A DNA stretch of 64,000 nt. Source: Streptomyces hokutonensis (GTDB taxonomy: Bacteria; Actinomycetota; Actinomycetes; Streptomycetales; Streptomycetaceae). Location of the stretch: positions 1-64,000 of the forward strand of contig NZ_BARG01000043.1 of the NCBI RefSeq assembly GCF_000376565.1, in the 5' to 3' direction. Of the stretch, positions 1 to 7,800 are shown in pieces (position 1 is the first letter of the stretch; each line of letters begins with the position of its first letter). Under the pieces are notes generated by a model. The model saw only the letters and a list, made by a program, of their open reading frames with translations. It was not told the origin of the DNA and did no database searches. The position numbers and the translations under genes are program-made.

Positions 1-372
1 CCGGTCCTGCTGCCCGCGCTGGCCCTTGCGGTCGTCACCGCCGGCACGAAGATCGCCACGGGGTACTGGGCGGCCCGACGCGCGGGGATCTCGGCGAAGG
101 GCCGCTGGCGGACGGGCGGCACCCTGGTCGCCCGGGGCGAGTTCTCCATCGTCATCGCCGGACTCGCCGTCACCGCCGGCATCGAACCCTCCCTCGGCCC
201 CCTGGCCACGGCGTACGTGCTGATCCTGGTCATCGTCGGCCCCCTCACCGCCCGCTACACCGAACCCCTGGCCACCCGCCTGACCGGACGCAGGCGCGAC
301 AAGATCGCCGTTGCGGCGGACACGGGAGGCACCAGGGAGAGCACTGCCGAGGAGCCGTACGAGGTGGGCTAG
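1..372 (+). CDS. Cation:proton antiporter, C-terminal part
   Basis: The reading frame is open from the first base and stops at 370-372, so the N-terminus lies outside the window. The visible 123 residues contain the last membrane helices of a CPA2/KefB-type Na+(K+)/H+ exchanger: a GTLVARGEFSIVIAGLAV segment, then a hydrophobic TAYVLILVIVGPLTARY segment, then a short charged cytosolic tail. In this family the protein exchanges monovalent cations for protons across the inner membrane. A regulatory TrkA-type domain is not present after the last helix in this ORF. A small GC hairpin follows ten bases after the stop. The family is clear; the transported ion cannot be read from this fragment. Confidence 0.8.
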   Translation, partial: PVLLPALALAVVTAGTKIATGYWAARRAGISAKGRWRTGGTLVARGEFSIVIAGLAVTAGIEPSLGPLATAYVLILVIVGPLTARYTEPLATRLTGRRRDKIAVAADTGGTRESTAEEPYEVG

Positions 373-381
373 GACGCAAGG

Positions 382-399
382 GGGCCAGCGCCCTGGCCC
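382..399 (+). terminator. Short GC hairpin after the antiporter gene
   Basis: Seven-base arms gggccag/ctggccc with a four-base loop sit ten bases downstream of the antiporter stop. There is no T-tract, which is common for actinomycete terminators. Function is inferred from position only. Confidence 0.4.
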
Positions 400-624
400 G
401 GTACGAGTGCGATCCAGATCTCACTTGGGTCCGCGCGAGAGGGTGTGGCGGAGCCGCGTCTCGGATCGGGTCGGGGACTCGTCCCGGCTGTCCCGTGCGA
501 AGGAGCCCGCGTGCGGTCCACCAGCATGGACGTAGAAGGCCACAAGACGGAGACCGTCGAGGTCGAGCCATCCGTTCCGCCCGCGCACTGACCTGACGGA
601 GACGCCGGAGAAGAAGGGCACCGT

Positions 625-888
625 ATGAGCAGGCTGCTGGAAGCGGTGTGTGCGCTGACCGTCGGTGTCCTCGTTGCGCTCCTTGTATGGGGAGCTGACC
701 CTGGCGCCGTGCGGGTGGCGTGGCGGGACGGCGAGCTGAGCGGTGTGACGGTCGTGTTCGTGGCGGCGTGTGCGCTGTGGCTGGTGCTGTGGCGCAGGCG
801 TACCGGGCGCGGCTGGCCGGCATGGCCGCTTGTGGTGCTGCTGTGCGGTGCGGCTGTTGCGCTAGTCGTGGCGGCCATGGCCGGTTGA
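625..888 (+). CDS. Small three-helix membrane protein
   Basis: The product has 87 residues with hydrophobic stretches at about 6-24, 38-56 and 66-86, separated by charged loops (RVAWRDGE, RRRTGRG), so a small integral membrane protein is likely. The start ATG follows an AAGGG-type ribosome site. I do not recognise a family. It stands alone, with no convincing gene immediately after it. It may simply be a species-specific envelope protein. Confidence 0.5.
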   Translation: MSRLLEAVCALTVGVLVALLVWGADPGAVRVAWRDGELSGVTVVFVAACALWLVLWRRRTGRGWPAWPLVVLLCGAAVALVVAAMAG

Positions 889-1049
889 CCGGCGCAGCAG
901 GCAGGTGGGGCTTCCCATTCCTGTGGACGGGGAGCCCCGCTGGCGTTTACGGGCTCGGGCTACTGTTAAGGATCTTGGTAGGAGGGGCAAGGTGTCCCTG
1001 CGGCACGGCTGTTGGTCGCCGACCCGGTCCGATTCCGGGGCGCTGCGAT

Positions 1050-1253
1050 GACAAGGCCGTCCGGAACCGGTCCCTGACGCGAGGTCAGAAGCTGTCCAAC
1101 ACGGTACTGGCGGCCGTCCGGGCACCCGTGGAGCACGGCTTCGCCCATCTCAAGAACTGGTGCGTCCTCGGCAAGGTACGCACCGACCCCGCCTGGGCGA
1201 CTGCCCTGGTCCGGGCCCTGCTGGTCCTCACGAACCGCGAAGTCGCCCGATGA
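1050..1253 (+). pseudogene. Transposase C-terminal remnant (IS5-like)
   Basis: The frame ending at 1251-1253 encodes RSLTRGQKLSNTVLAAVRAP, then VEHGFAHLKNWCVLGKVRTD and LVRALLVLTNREVAR. This is the C-terminal pattern of IS5-group DDE transposases, where the final catalytic Glu lies in the xEHxFAxLK helix (here VEHGFAHLKNW). No N-terminal half or catalytic Asp residues are present upstream, so only the tail of the gene remains. The exact left boundary of the remnant is not visible. Confidence 0.65.
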
Positions 1254-1906
1254 CCGACGATCTTCACCGAAGTCACCTGCCGGCGACCAGCGCGAGCATC
1301 CCGATGCCCACGTACACCAACCCTGTGACCAGCGACTTCAGGCTGCACGGCTCCTCATTGTCGCCCCCACCCTCTGGGATTCCGCTTCTCGGTGCTTCAT
1401 CGGCCGCTGCCCCTCGTCTCCTTCTGGAGGCGGCTCACTGGCTCACCGAGGGCCGGTCGCGGGTTCCGTGGAAGGCGATGTCCACGCCCTGCGCGGCTGC
1501 ACGGCGGGGCCGCCGACGGTCGGTGTGCCACCCAAACCCCTGACAAATGCCGGTCACTCCTGGGCGCCGGGTGCTTGTCGGCCGTCGGCTCGGCCCCCGA
1601 TATGAGTCTTGCGCAGTGCAAAATCTGTTCGCCAGCGCTTCGGGAAGGTCTCGGCCCGGCCGCGTTGCCGCCACTCTCCTGAAGGTGCCTGCGTCTTACG
1701 AGACTCTGACGTGGCGGGCGCATGCTGCCGCCCCGGCCGTGTCATGCGCGACTCTGGTCTTGTTCGGCACCCGAGAGGGTGCCGCCGCGGTATGGGAAGC
1801 GGCTGCCGTGGAACAGCGCCCCGGGCCGATCCCGGGGCGCTTGGCCGTGTCCGGTCTCCCGGCACGGCGATGAGCGCACCGTGGGTCGGGCCAGTCGGGG
1901 ATCGGT
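1254..1906. other. Gene-poor stretch
   Basis: I see no coding sequence with a credible ribosome site, protein pattern or neighbour logic here. All open frames look like high-GC shadows. The only recognisable item is the palindrome at 1609-1621. Confidence 0.5.
1609..1621. promoter_or_regulatory. TTGC(N5)GCAA palindrome, copy A
   Basis: The sequence TTGCGCAGTGCAA is an imperfect palindrome matching the sites at 2849-2861 and 7357-7369. It is not followed by a recognisable gene, so it may be a leftover operator. It is probably bound by a dimeric regulator; the MarR protein encoded at 2253-2789 is the nearest candidate, by inference. Confidence 0.35.
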
Positions 1907-2188
1907 GTCGGCGTCCAGGCGCACGAAGGGGATGCTCCCGCCGGCCTCTCGGAAGCCAGCCTCGCTGCCGTCGCTGGGCAACCCCATTAACGTGCACAGG
2001 CGTTGGGCGGTTCGGGGGTGCCGTTGCGCGTAGCCAGCCATGATCTCGGCGCCGTCGTCCGGCGTGAGGAAGTGTGCCGTGACGGCGCGGTGGCGGTTTC
2101 CGACCTGGATGACGGTCTTCGGCTCGGCGCAGCCGCCGGGCCACTGCACGACGACGCCGCGATGCTCTTGCTGCGCTACCACGGTCAT
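1907..2188 (-). pseudogene. Nitroreductase/deazaflavin-dependent oxidoreductase remnant
   Basis: The minus strand encodes about 94 residues including VIQVGNRHRAVTAHFLTPDD, AEIMAGYAQRHPRTAQRLCT and GSIPFVRL. That order resembles the C-terminal half of DUF385 nitroreductase-family deazaflavin (F420)-dependent oxidoreductases. The N-terminal cofactor-binding part is absent, the candidate ATG at 2188 has no ribosome site, and the frame runs on past the expected C-terminus. I therefore call it a decayed fragment. It is divergent from the MarR gene, an arrangement in which a regulator often controls its neighbour. Confidence 0.45.
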
Positions 2189-2252
2189 GGGGAAGGAAAA
2201 TCTGTTCCCATCACGTGAGTGAGCAGCGACTTCGGCACGGTAGAAAGGACAC

Positions 2253-2789
2253 ATGCCGGAGCGAGAGACCCCAGCGGGGGCCATGGATGATGTCGACGAG
2301 GTCACCCGGGCGGTGCTGACCGCATCCCGGCTGCTGGTGGCGGTCTCCGCCCGCTCGCTCGCCGCCGTCGAGGAAGGGGTGACCTTGCCCCAGTTCCGGA
2401 TGCTGGTCGTGCTCTCCACCCGGGGTGCCACCAAACTGGTCGCGCTCGCCGAACTGCTCCAGGTGGCACCCTCGACCGCCATGCGCATGGTCGACCGGCT
2501 GATCGCCGCAGGTCTCGCCGACCGGCAGACCAACCCCGGCAACCGTCGCGAAACGATGTTGCAGCTCACCGAGGAGGGTCGGCGCACGGTCGAGGACGTC
2601 ACCGCCCGGCGCCGTACCGAGATCGCCGCCGTCGTCGCACGGCTGCGGCCAACAGAGCGGCTGGCGCTCGTCGAGGCCCTCAACGCCTTCAACGAGGCGG
2701 GCGGAGAGCCCCCGGCCCCCGCCGCGGACGACCCGGAGCCGCACCCGCTTGGATGGGTCGTGGACGGCGCGATGGCGCACGACGTGTGA
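2253..2789 (+). CDS. MarR-family transcriptional regulator
   Basis: The 178-residue product has the MarR layout: an N-terminal dimerisation helix, then a winged helix at about 45-115 (VTLPQFRMLVVLSTRG, LAELLQVAPSTAMRMVDRL as recognition helix, NPGNRRETMLQLTEEG as wing), then a C-terminal helical dimerisation region. An extra Pro/Ala tail of about 25 residues ends the protein. The ATG at 2253 has a GAAAGGAC ribosome site seven bases upstream. MarR dimers bind palindromes and usually respond to phenolic or oxidising ligands. The TTGCA-type palindromes around it (1609, 2849, 4527, 5419, 7357) are candidate targets. The ligand is unknown. Confidence 0.85.
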   Translation: MPERETPAGAMDDVDEVTRAVLTASRLLVAVSARSLAAVEEGVTLPQFRMLVVLSTRGATKLVALAELLQVAPSTAMRMVDRLIAAGLADRQTNPGNRRETMLQLTEEGRRTVEDVTARRRTEIAAVVARLRPTERLALVEALNAFNEAGGEPPAPAADDPEPHPLGWVVDGAMAHDV

Positions 2790-2848
2790 CGGTTTGCGGC
2801 TGAGCCACCCGTTTTCGAGCGGTCGACCCTTCTCCGCGCCCGACATCT

Positions 2849-2861
2849 TTGCGTAATGCAA
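2849..2861. promoter_or_regulatory. TTGC(N5)GCAA palindrome, copy B
   Basis: TTGCGTAATGCAA lies between the MarR gene and the start at 3006. It matches the TTGCATTATGCAA site at 7357-7369 in 11 of 13 positions. Location upstream of a transcription unit suggests an operator. Confidence 0.45.
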
Positions 2862-3005
2862 GGAAACGGCGCGCGAGGCGCTCGGCTGCCGGATTCTGGC
2901 AACGGGCGCCGGGCAGACGTGCCCGGTCAGAGGCACGGCGGTCGCGGCGCGGCGGCACCATAGGTGGTCGCCGACGGACCGGGAACGACGCAGGTTGTAG
3001 GGGGT

Positions 3006-3747
3006 ATGCGCGGATGGCGCCGTCTCAGGACCCCTGCCGAGTCGCACCTCATGGCGCACCTGCGTATGTCGGTGTGGGGGCCCGCGGAGTTCGTCGAGAC
3101 GCTGCCCCGCCGGCTTGTCGGCGAAGGGCTCCTTGCGGGAGTCCTCGGTGCCGCCACGATCATCGGTACGACGCTCTTCGGGGCCTGGACGGGGTCCTCT
3201 CTTGCCGGCGGTGAGTGCGTCCCGTGTGTGTCATGGCCCTCGCCCTGTACCTGCCCGTAGTGGGGGCCGGACGTGCACTGCTCGGCATCGTGGCGGTGCT
3301 CGGCATGTGCCTCGCCCTCCGGACGCCGCAGGCCGCCGCGGGCATCGTGCTGGCGGAACGCGGACGGGTGCAGCCTGTGGTGATGACGTCGGTCGAGAGC
3401 AGCCGGGCAGCGGATGGCGGACGCGACCGTTACCTCTGCTCGTGGCTCGCTGGGACGGTTCGCCGCTCACGGTGCGCATCTGGCGCGGGTGCGGGCAGGC
3501 GACCCGTCCAAGGGACGCACTCACAGTCGTCTACGACCCCCAGGGGCACGTGGCCCCGCACGGAATGGAAGCGGGCGCCGGGATGGCGGGAGCGTTGCAT
3601 GACCTGGCCCGCCCGCGGGCCGTCGCCCGTCGTCTGCTCCTACCGGCTCTCCGTGCCTCCCATCGCCTTGGCGTCTCCCGGGCGGGGCGCCACCACGCAT
3701 CGTTGATCATCCGGCCGTTGGGCTGGGTGTGGGCGAGGTGGTGTTGA
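3006..3747 (+). pseudogene. Frameshifted membrane-protein gene
   Basis: Three consecutive reading frames give one protein pattern. The ATG at 3006, with an AGGGGG ribosome site, leads into a membrane helix (LLAGVLGAATIIGTTLFGAW). A second frame from about 3230 gives ALYLPVVGAGRALLGIVAVL and QPVVMTSVES. A third from about 3440 gives SPLTVRIWRG and ALTVVYDPQGHVAP. The VVYDPxG segment after a beta-rich region is common in Streptomyces membrane proteins of unknown function. Two frame changes (near 3210 and 3440) mean it is broken or contains base-call errors. Its last 41 bases overlap the convergent DUF4142 gene. Confidence 0.45.
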
Positions 3748-4447
3748 CGTTCAGGTCGGGGCGGGGGGTGAGGGCGACGAGGGGTGCGCCGGCCTGCGGC
3801 GGGGGCGGGGTGACCTGGTCCTTGGGGAGTTTGGGCGGGGTGCTCTGCTGGAAGTTGACCTGGTCGAAGTTGACCACGCCGGTCTTCTCCAGCACGGTGA
3901 TGTGGTCCAGGACGGTGTCGTTGGCGAGGTCGGCGAGCGCGCGGACCATGGTGTTCGTGGTGGTGGCGCGGATCTTGGCGATGGCCGGGAAGATCTGGCC
4001 GTGGGTGACGCGCATGATGTTGGCGGCGGTGGAGTCGAACTGTGTGCCCGACTGGGCCGCCGAGGTTGCCACGAACTGCTGCTGCTGAGGGCTGGCCTGG
4101 TTGGGCAGGGTGATGTTCAGCTCGGGCGCGATCTTGCGGCACAGCTCGTCGAGGCCGGCGTGCCCGACGATCAGGTGCCGGCCGGCTTCCCGCATCTCCT
4201 CCGTGGAGCCCTTCTTCAGCGCCAGTTCGCCCAGGGGGTACTCCCACAGCCCTGCGGAGCGGACCTTGACGACGAAGTCGCGGTCGGCCTCGGTGAGCGG
4301 GCCGTAGCGGGTGTTGGCGATGATGCGTGAGGGGTTGCCGGAGGTGTTCTGCACGCCGAGCATCGCGGGGTAGGCGAGGGCACTGAGGGTCACGCCCAGG
4401 GCGCCGACCACGAAGACGGTTCCTGCCATGTTGCGGGAGAGGGGCAT
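3707..4447 (-). CDS. DUF4142 protein, copy 1
   Basis: The 246-residue product has an N-terminal signal/anchor helix (about 8-28), then a helical DUF4142 domain (about 45-210) with LTEADRDFVVKVRSAGLWEY, AGRHLIVGHAGLDELCRKIA and ANDTVLDHITVLEKTG. It ends in a Pro/Thr/Ser-rich tail. DUF4142 proteins are extracytoplasmic ferritin-like four-helix bundles of unknown role, often linked to envelope stress. The start ATG has a GGAGGCCGC ribosome site. A close paralogue lies directly upstream (4565-5338) and both share a conserved block about 80 bases before the start. Confidence 0.85.
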   Translation of the reverse strand: MPLSRNMAGTVFVVGALGVTLSALAYPAMLGVQNTSGNPSRIIANTRYGPLTEADRDFVVKVRSAGLWEYPLGELALKKGSTEEMREAGRHLIVGHAGLDELCRKIAPELNITLPNQASPQQQQFVATSAAQSGTQFDSTAANIMRVTHGQIFPAIAKIRATTTNTMVRALADLANDTVLDHITVLEKTGVVNFDQVNFQQSTPPKLPKDQVTPPPPQAGAPLVALTPRPDLNVNTTSPTPSPTAG

Positions 4448-4510
4448 GCGGCCTCCAGGTGTGAGCGGCTCGTATGCCAGGGGGTACGGACAGGCCGGAG
4501 CATCCGATCA

Positions 4511-4539
4511 TTGCTCTAGGTAAATTTTGCATGCTGCCG
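4511..4539 (-). promoter_or_regulatory. Conserved promoter block of DUF4142 copy 1
   Basis: Positions 4511-4531 match 5403-5423 in 18 of 21 bases (plus-strand ttgctcYaggtaaaKKttgca). They run into a degenerate TTGCATGCTGCCG half of the TTGCA palindrome at 4527-4539. The palindrome begins 80 bases upstream of the gene, equal to the spacing at copy 2. It is probably a promoter or operator duplicated with the gene. Confidence 0.5.
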
Positions 4540-4564
4540 AGTGGTGTGCGTCACATGCGTGAGG

Positions 4565-5338
4565 TCATCCGCTGGTGGGGGAGGCGGACGGTGAGGGTGT
4601 CGCGGCAGGGTCCGCCGGGCCGGTCGGTACTCCGGCGGTCGGCAGTCCGGGAGGCACGGTGAGGGCGACCATGGGTGCCCCCGGTTGCGGCACCGGTGGT
4701 GTGACCTGGCTGGCGGGCAGCTTCGGCGGGGTCGTCTCCTGGAAGTTGACCTGGTCGAAGTTGACCAGCCCGGTCTTCTCCATCTGGGTGATGTGGTCCA
4801 GCACCACGTCGTTGGCCTGGTCGGCCAGCGCGCGCACGAGGGTGTTCTTGGTGGTGGAACGGATCTTGGCGATGGTGTTGAAGATCGAGCCGTGGGTGAT
4901 GCGCAGGGTGTTGGCGAAGTCGGTGTCGAACTGCTTGCCCGTGTCCGACTGGAACGTCGCCAGGAAGCCCTGCTGTTGTGGGGTGGGCTGGTTGGGGATG
5001 GTGATGTTCAGCTCGGGGGCGATCTTCCGGCAGGAGGCGTCGAGTGCGGCGTGCCCGATGACCAGGTGCCGGCCGGCCTCGCGCACGGCCGCGGTCGTCC
5101 CCTTCTGTATGGCCAGGTCCCCGGAGGGCCCCTCCCACAGTCCGGCCGAGCGCACGAAGACCACGAAGTTGCGGTCGGCCTCGGTGAGCGGACCCCACTG
5201 GGTGTTGGCGATCACGCGCGCCGGGTTGGTCGACACGTTCTGGACGCCGAGCATGCTCGGGTAGGCCAGGGCGGCGAGCGTGACGCTCAGGGCGCCGCCC
5301 ACGAAGACGGTTCCGAGCGTGCTGCGCGAGATGGGCAT
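4565..5338 (-). CDS. DUF4142 protein, copy 2
   Basis: The 257-residue product is a paralogue of the product of 3707-4447 with the same order: signal/anchor helix at about 8-28, the shared YPSMLGVQN and TQWGPLTEADRNFVVFVRSA blocks, AGRHLVIGHAALDASCRKIA, NITIPNQPTPQQQG, and LDHITQMEKTGLVNFDQVNF. A Pro-rich tail follows. The ATG at 5338 has a GGAGGCACG ribosome site. Both copies keep the Cys in the SCRKIAPELN motif. Tandem duplication with a duplicated upstream block suggests dosage or slightly different expression. Extracytoplasmic location is inferred from the signal segment. Confidence 0.85.
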   Translation of the reverse strand: MPISRSTLGTVFVGGALSVTLAALAYPSMLGVQNVSTNPARVIANTQWGPLTEADRNFVVFVRSAGLWEGPSGDLAIQKGTTAAVREAGRHLVIGHAALDASCRKIAPELNITIPNQPTPQQQGFLATFQSDTGKQFDTDFANTLRITHGSIFNTIAKIRSTTKNTLVRALADQANDVVLDHITQMEKTGLVNFDQVNFQETTPPKLPASQVTPPVPQPGAPMVALTVPPGLPTAGVPTGPADPAATPSPSASPTSG

Positions 5339-5402
5339 CGTGCCTCCTGGAGCGGACAGCGGGTACGTCGGCAGGTACGGGCCCGCAACGGAAAGAGAAC
5401 CC

Positions 5403-5431
5403 TTGCTCCAGGTAAAGGTTGCACTATGCCA
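5403..5431 (-). promoter_or_regulatory. Conserved promoter block of DUF4142 copy 2
   Basis: Plus-strand ttgctccaggtaaaggttgca (5403-5423) overlaps the degenerate palindrome TTGCACTATGCCA (5419-5431). The palindrome begins 81 bases upstream of the ATG at 5338. See the matching block at 4511-4539. Confidence 0.5.
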
Positions 5432-5534
5432 AGCTCTTGATGGGTCCGGGAGTCATGGATGCCCGACGCCGTGACCGAAAGCAATCACCGGAGTGCTGGG
5501 GCGGGCCGGGGAAACGGCAGCCGCGAGCGGTCGG

Positions 5535-7337
5535 CTACGCGGTGGCCGGTGCTGTCGAGTGCAGGGCGCGCAGCGCACTCTGGTGGCTGAGCCAGCCGAC
5601 CGGTTCGCCCTTCTCCCCCTCCAGGACCGGCACGCCCGCGCCGCTCGCGGACACCAGGTGGTGCAGGGCCGTGGCCAACGGCTCGTCGGCCGTGACGGAG
5701 GCCGGCGGTTCGGCGAGTTCGCCGACCCGCGTGGGCGCTCCGTCCGGCTGCTCGGCCAACGCCTCGGCGACCGCCTGAGCGGTGACCATGCCGAGGTAGC
5801 GTCCCGAGGCGTCCCGCACGGGCAGTGCGCCATGGCCGGAGAAACTCAACAGGTCGGCCGCGTCGCCGAGTTCGATGGTGGCGGGCAGGGCCGAGGGCAG
5901 CGGTTCCATGACGTCGGCGACCCGCTGCCCACCGAGTCGGGCGCCGGATGCGGGGCCCGCCAGGTCGATGCCGCGACGGCGCAGCTTGAGCGTGTAGATC
6001 GTGTCGTGGGACAGCAGCCGGCTGGTGGCGGTGGCCAGCACGATCGCCAGCATCAGCGGCAGGATGATCGAATACTCGCCCGTCAGCTCGAAGAGGATCA
6101 CCACGGCGGTGATCGGAGCCCGGGCCGCGCCGGCGAACACGGCACCCATGCCGACCAGTGCGTACGCGCCGACCGCGCCGGCGGAGTGGGGCAGCAGGTG
6201 GTGGACACCGATGCCGTACGCGGAGCCGAGCATCGCCCCGATGAACAGGCTGGGGGCGAAGACCCCGCCGGAGCCGCCGATCCCGATCGTGAGGCTGGTC
6301 GCGAGCATCTTGCCCGCCAGCAACAGGAACAGGAAGCCGACTGCGTAACCGCCCTCGGTCGCCTTCTGCAGCACGGGGTAGCCGACACCGTACATCTGCG
6401 GCAGGGCCAGCAGGAGCAGGCCGAGCGCGAGGCCGCCGACGGCCGGGCGCAGCCACTCAGGGCCGCGCCAGACCCAGTCGCAGACGTCCTCGATCAGATA
6501 CAGGAACCGCGAGAAGCCCACCCCCACCACGGCGGCGCCGACGCCGAGCGCGGCGAACAGACCGTACTGGGCGAGGTGGTCGACGTGGAAGTCGGGGAGG
6601 CTCAGGAAGGCGGCGTTGCCGAACGCGGCCCGTCCGATGACGCTCGCGGTCACGCTGGCCAGCACGGTGGCACCGAACGCCTCCGCGGTGAAGGTGCCCA
6701 GGATCAGCTCCATGGCGAAGAACACGCCGGCCAGCGGTGCGTTGAAGGTGGCCGCGATGCCGCCCGCCGCACCACATGCGACCAGCAGCTTCATCCGGCC
6801 CTCGGTCACCTTCGTCACCCGGCCCAGGGTGGAGCCGAGCGCCGAGCCGATCTGCACGATCGGCCCCTCCCGGCCCACCGAACCACCCGAGCCGATGCAC
6901 AGAGCGGAGGCGAGGGTCTTGACGACGGCGACCTTGGGGCTGATCCGCCCGCCACGCTGGGCGACCGCGAGCATCACCTCGGGCACCCCGTGCCCGCGGG
7001 CCTCCTTGGCGAACCGGTTCACCAGCGGCCCGTACAGCAGACCACCTACCACCGGCGCCAGGAGTACGAAGTACGGGCCCAGCCACGGCACGTGCGGATT
7101 GCTCGCGCCGGGGGCTGCCGCGTAGTCGCCATGGCCGGAGAACAGGCGGGTGAACGTCTTGATGCACCAGCGGAAGACCACCGAGCCCGCTCCGGCTCCG
7201 GCGCCCACCACGACGGCCAGGGCCATCAGACCCCAAGGGGCGGTACGCAGCCCCGCGATCCTCGGTGTTGGCGGGAGACCCCTCAGTGCGGTGCTGGGCA
7301 CGTGCTGCTCGTCCCTTGCTGCCGGAATGGCACTCAT
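5535..7337 (-). CDS. clcA: ClC chloride channel/antiporter with CBS pair
   Basis: The 600-residue product is a ClC-family transporter. It shows the HGVPEVM segment, GSGGSVGREGPIVQIGSALG with the gating Glu of GREGP at about residue 157, and GSGGVFAPSLFIGAMLG, which carries the GxFxP selectivity motif. Many membrane helices lie between 35 and 455. Two CBS domains follow (about 470-525 and 540-595), a fusion seen in some bacterial and all eukaryotic ClCs. The gating Glu suggests coupled Cl-/H+ exchange. I chose the ATG at 7337 because a GGAAGGGG ribosome site precedes it; an in-frame ATG at 7352 has none. A perfect-looking palindrome (7357-7369) overlaps the promoter zone. Confidence 0.9.
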   Translation of the reverse strand: MSAIPAARDEQHVPSTALRGLPPTPRIAGLRTAPWGLMALAVVVGAGAGAGSVVFRWCIKTFTRLFSGHGDYAAAPGASNPHVPWLGPYFVLLAPVVGGLLYGPLVNRFAKEARGHGVPEVMLAVAQRGGRISPKVAVVKTLASALCIGSGGSVGREGPIVQIGSALGSTLGRVTKVTEGRMKLLVACGAAGGIAATFNAPLAGVFFAMELILGTFTAEAFGATVLASVTASVIGRAAFGNAAFLSLPDFHVDHLAQYGLFAALGVGAAVVGVGFSRFLYLIEDVCDWVWRGPEWLRPAVGGLALGLLLLALPQMYGVGYPVLQKATEGGYAVGFLFLLLAGKMLATSLTIGIGGSGGVFAPSLFIGAMLGSAYGIGVHHLLPHSAGAVGAYALVGMGAVFAGAARAPITAVVILFELTGEYSIILPLMLAIVLATATSRLLSHDTIYTLKLRRRGIDLAGPASGARLGGQRVADVMEPLPSALPATIELGDAADLLSFSGHGALPVRDASGRYLGMVTAQAVAEALAEQPDGAPTRVGELAEPPASVTADEPLATALHHLVSASGAGVPVLEGEKGEPVGWLSHQSALRALHSTAPATA

Positions 7338-7356
7338 CGCTTCCCCTTCCATACCT

Positions 7357-7369
7357 TTGCATTATGCAA
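7357..7369 (-). promoter_or_regulatory. TTGCATTATGCAA operator before clcA
   Basis: TTGCATTATGCAA is the best of five related palindromes. On the minus strand a TTGACT hexamer (7374-7379) and an AGGTAT hexamer (7351-7356) flank it with 17 bases between them, so the palindrome fills the spacer of a possible promoter. The implied start point would be only a few bases from the ATG, which makes the -10 assignment uncertain. Binding by a dimeric regulator is likely. Confidence 0.5.
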
Positions 7370-7379
7370 AACGAGTCAA

Positions 7380-7800
7380 GGGTGCACGTCACAGGGGTGA
7401 GCCGGGTGGTGCTCTGCCGGGGAACGCCGAGCGTGTGGCGCCGTCCTCTCTGTGGGCGGTCAGCCCGCGTCGGCGCGGGTGGGTCGGACCGTCGCCCCGC
7501 ACCGGAGCTGTCGGCGGCAGCCGTGTGAGGTCGCAGCGCATGGCGCGGCCTCTTCCTGGCACGCCACTCGCGTTGTCACCTCAAAATGCCCGTCGTTCAA
7601 GGGGTAGGGGCGCGTCAGGATTCCCGGTCGCCTGATGGCCTCGGGCGAGCGGCGTCAGAAGTCCGTCAAGATCGTGCGCGGTGCTGGCCGGGAGAGAGCG
7701 GCAGAGGGATTCTTGCCTCGTCGGCGCAGTGACGCGTCGCGCCCGTATGGGCGGCCTCTTCGGGCATGGGCCGCCCCTTGCTTCCGTGAGGTGGTGGATC
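7380..7800. other. Intergenic stretch between clcA and the DUF4118 gene
   Basis: This divergent intergenic region contains no credible gene. It should hold the promoters of clcA (leftward) and of the DUF4118 gene (rightward), but I could not assign the latter. Confidence 0.4.

Noticed and set aside
5493..7400. A 635-codon plus-strand frame opposite clcA
   Set aside because: It is antisense to the well-supported ClC gene, has Gly/Arg/Gln-rich low-complexity translation and no ribosome site; a high-GC shadow.
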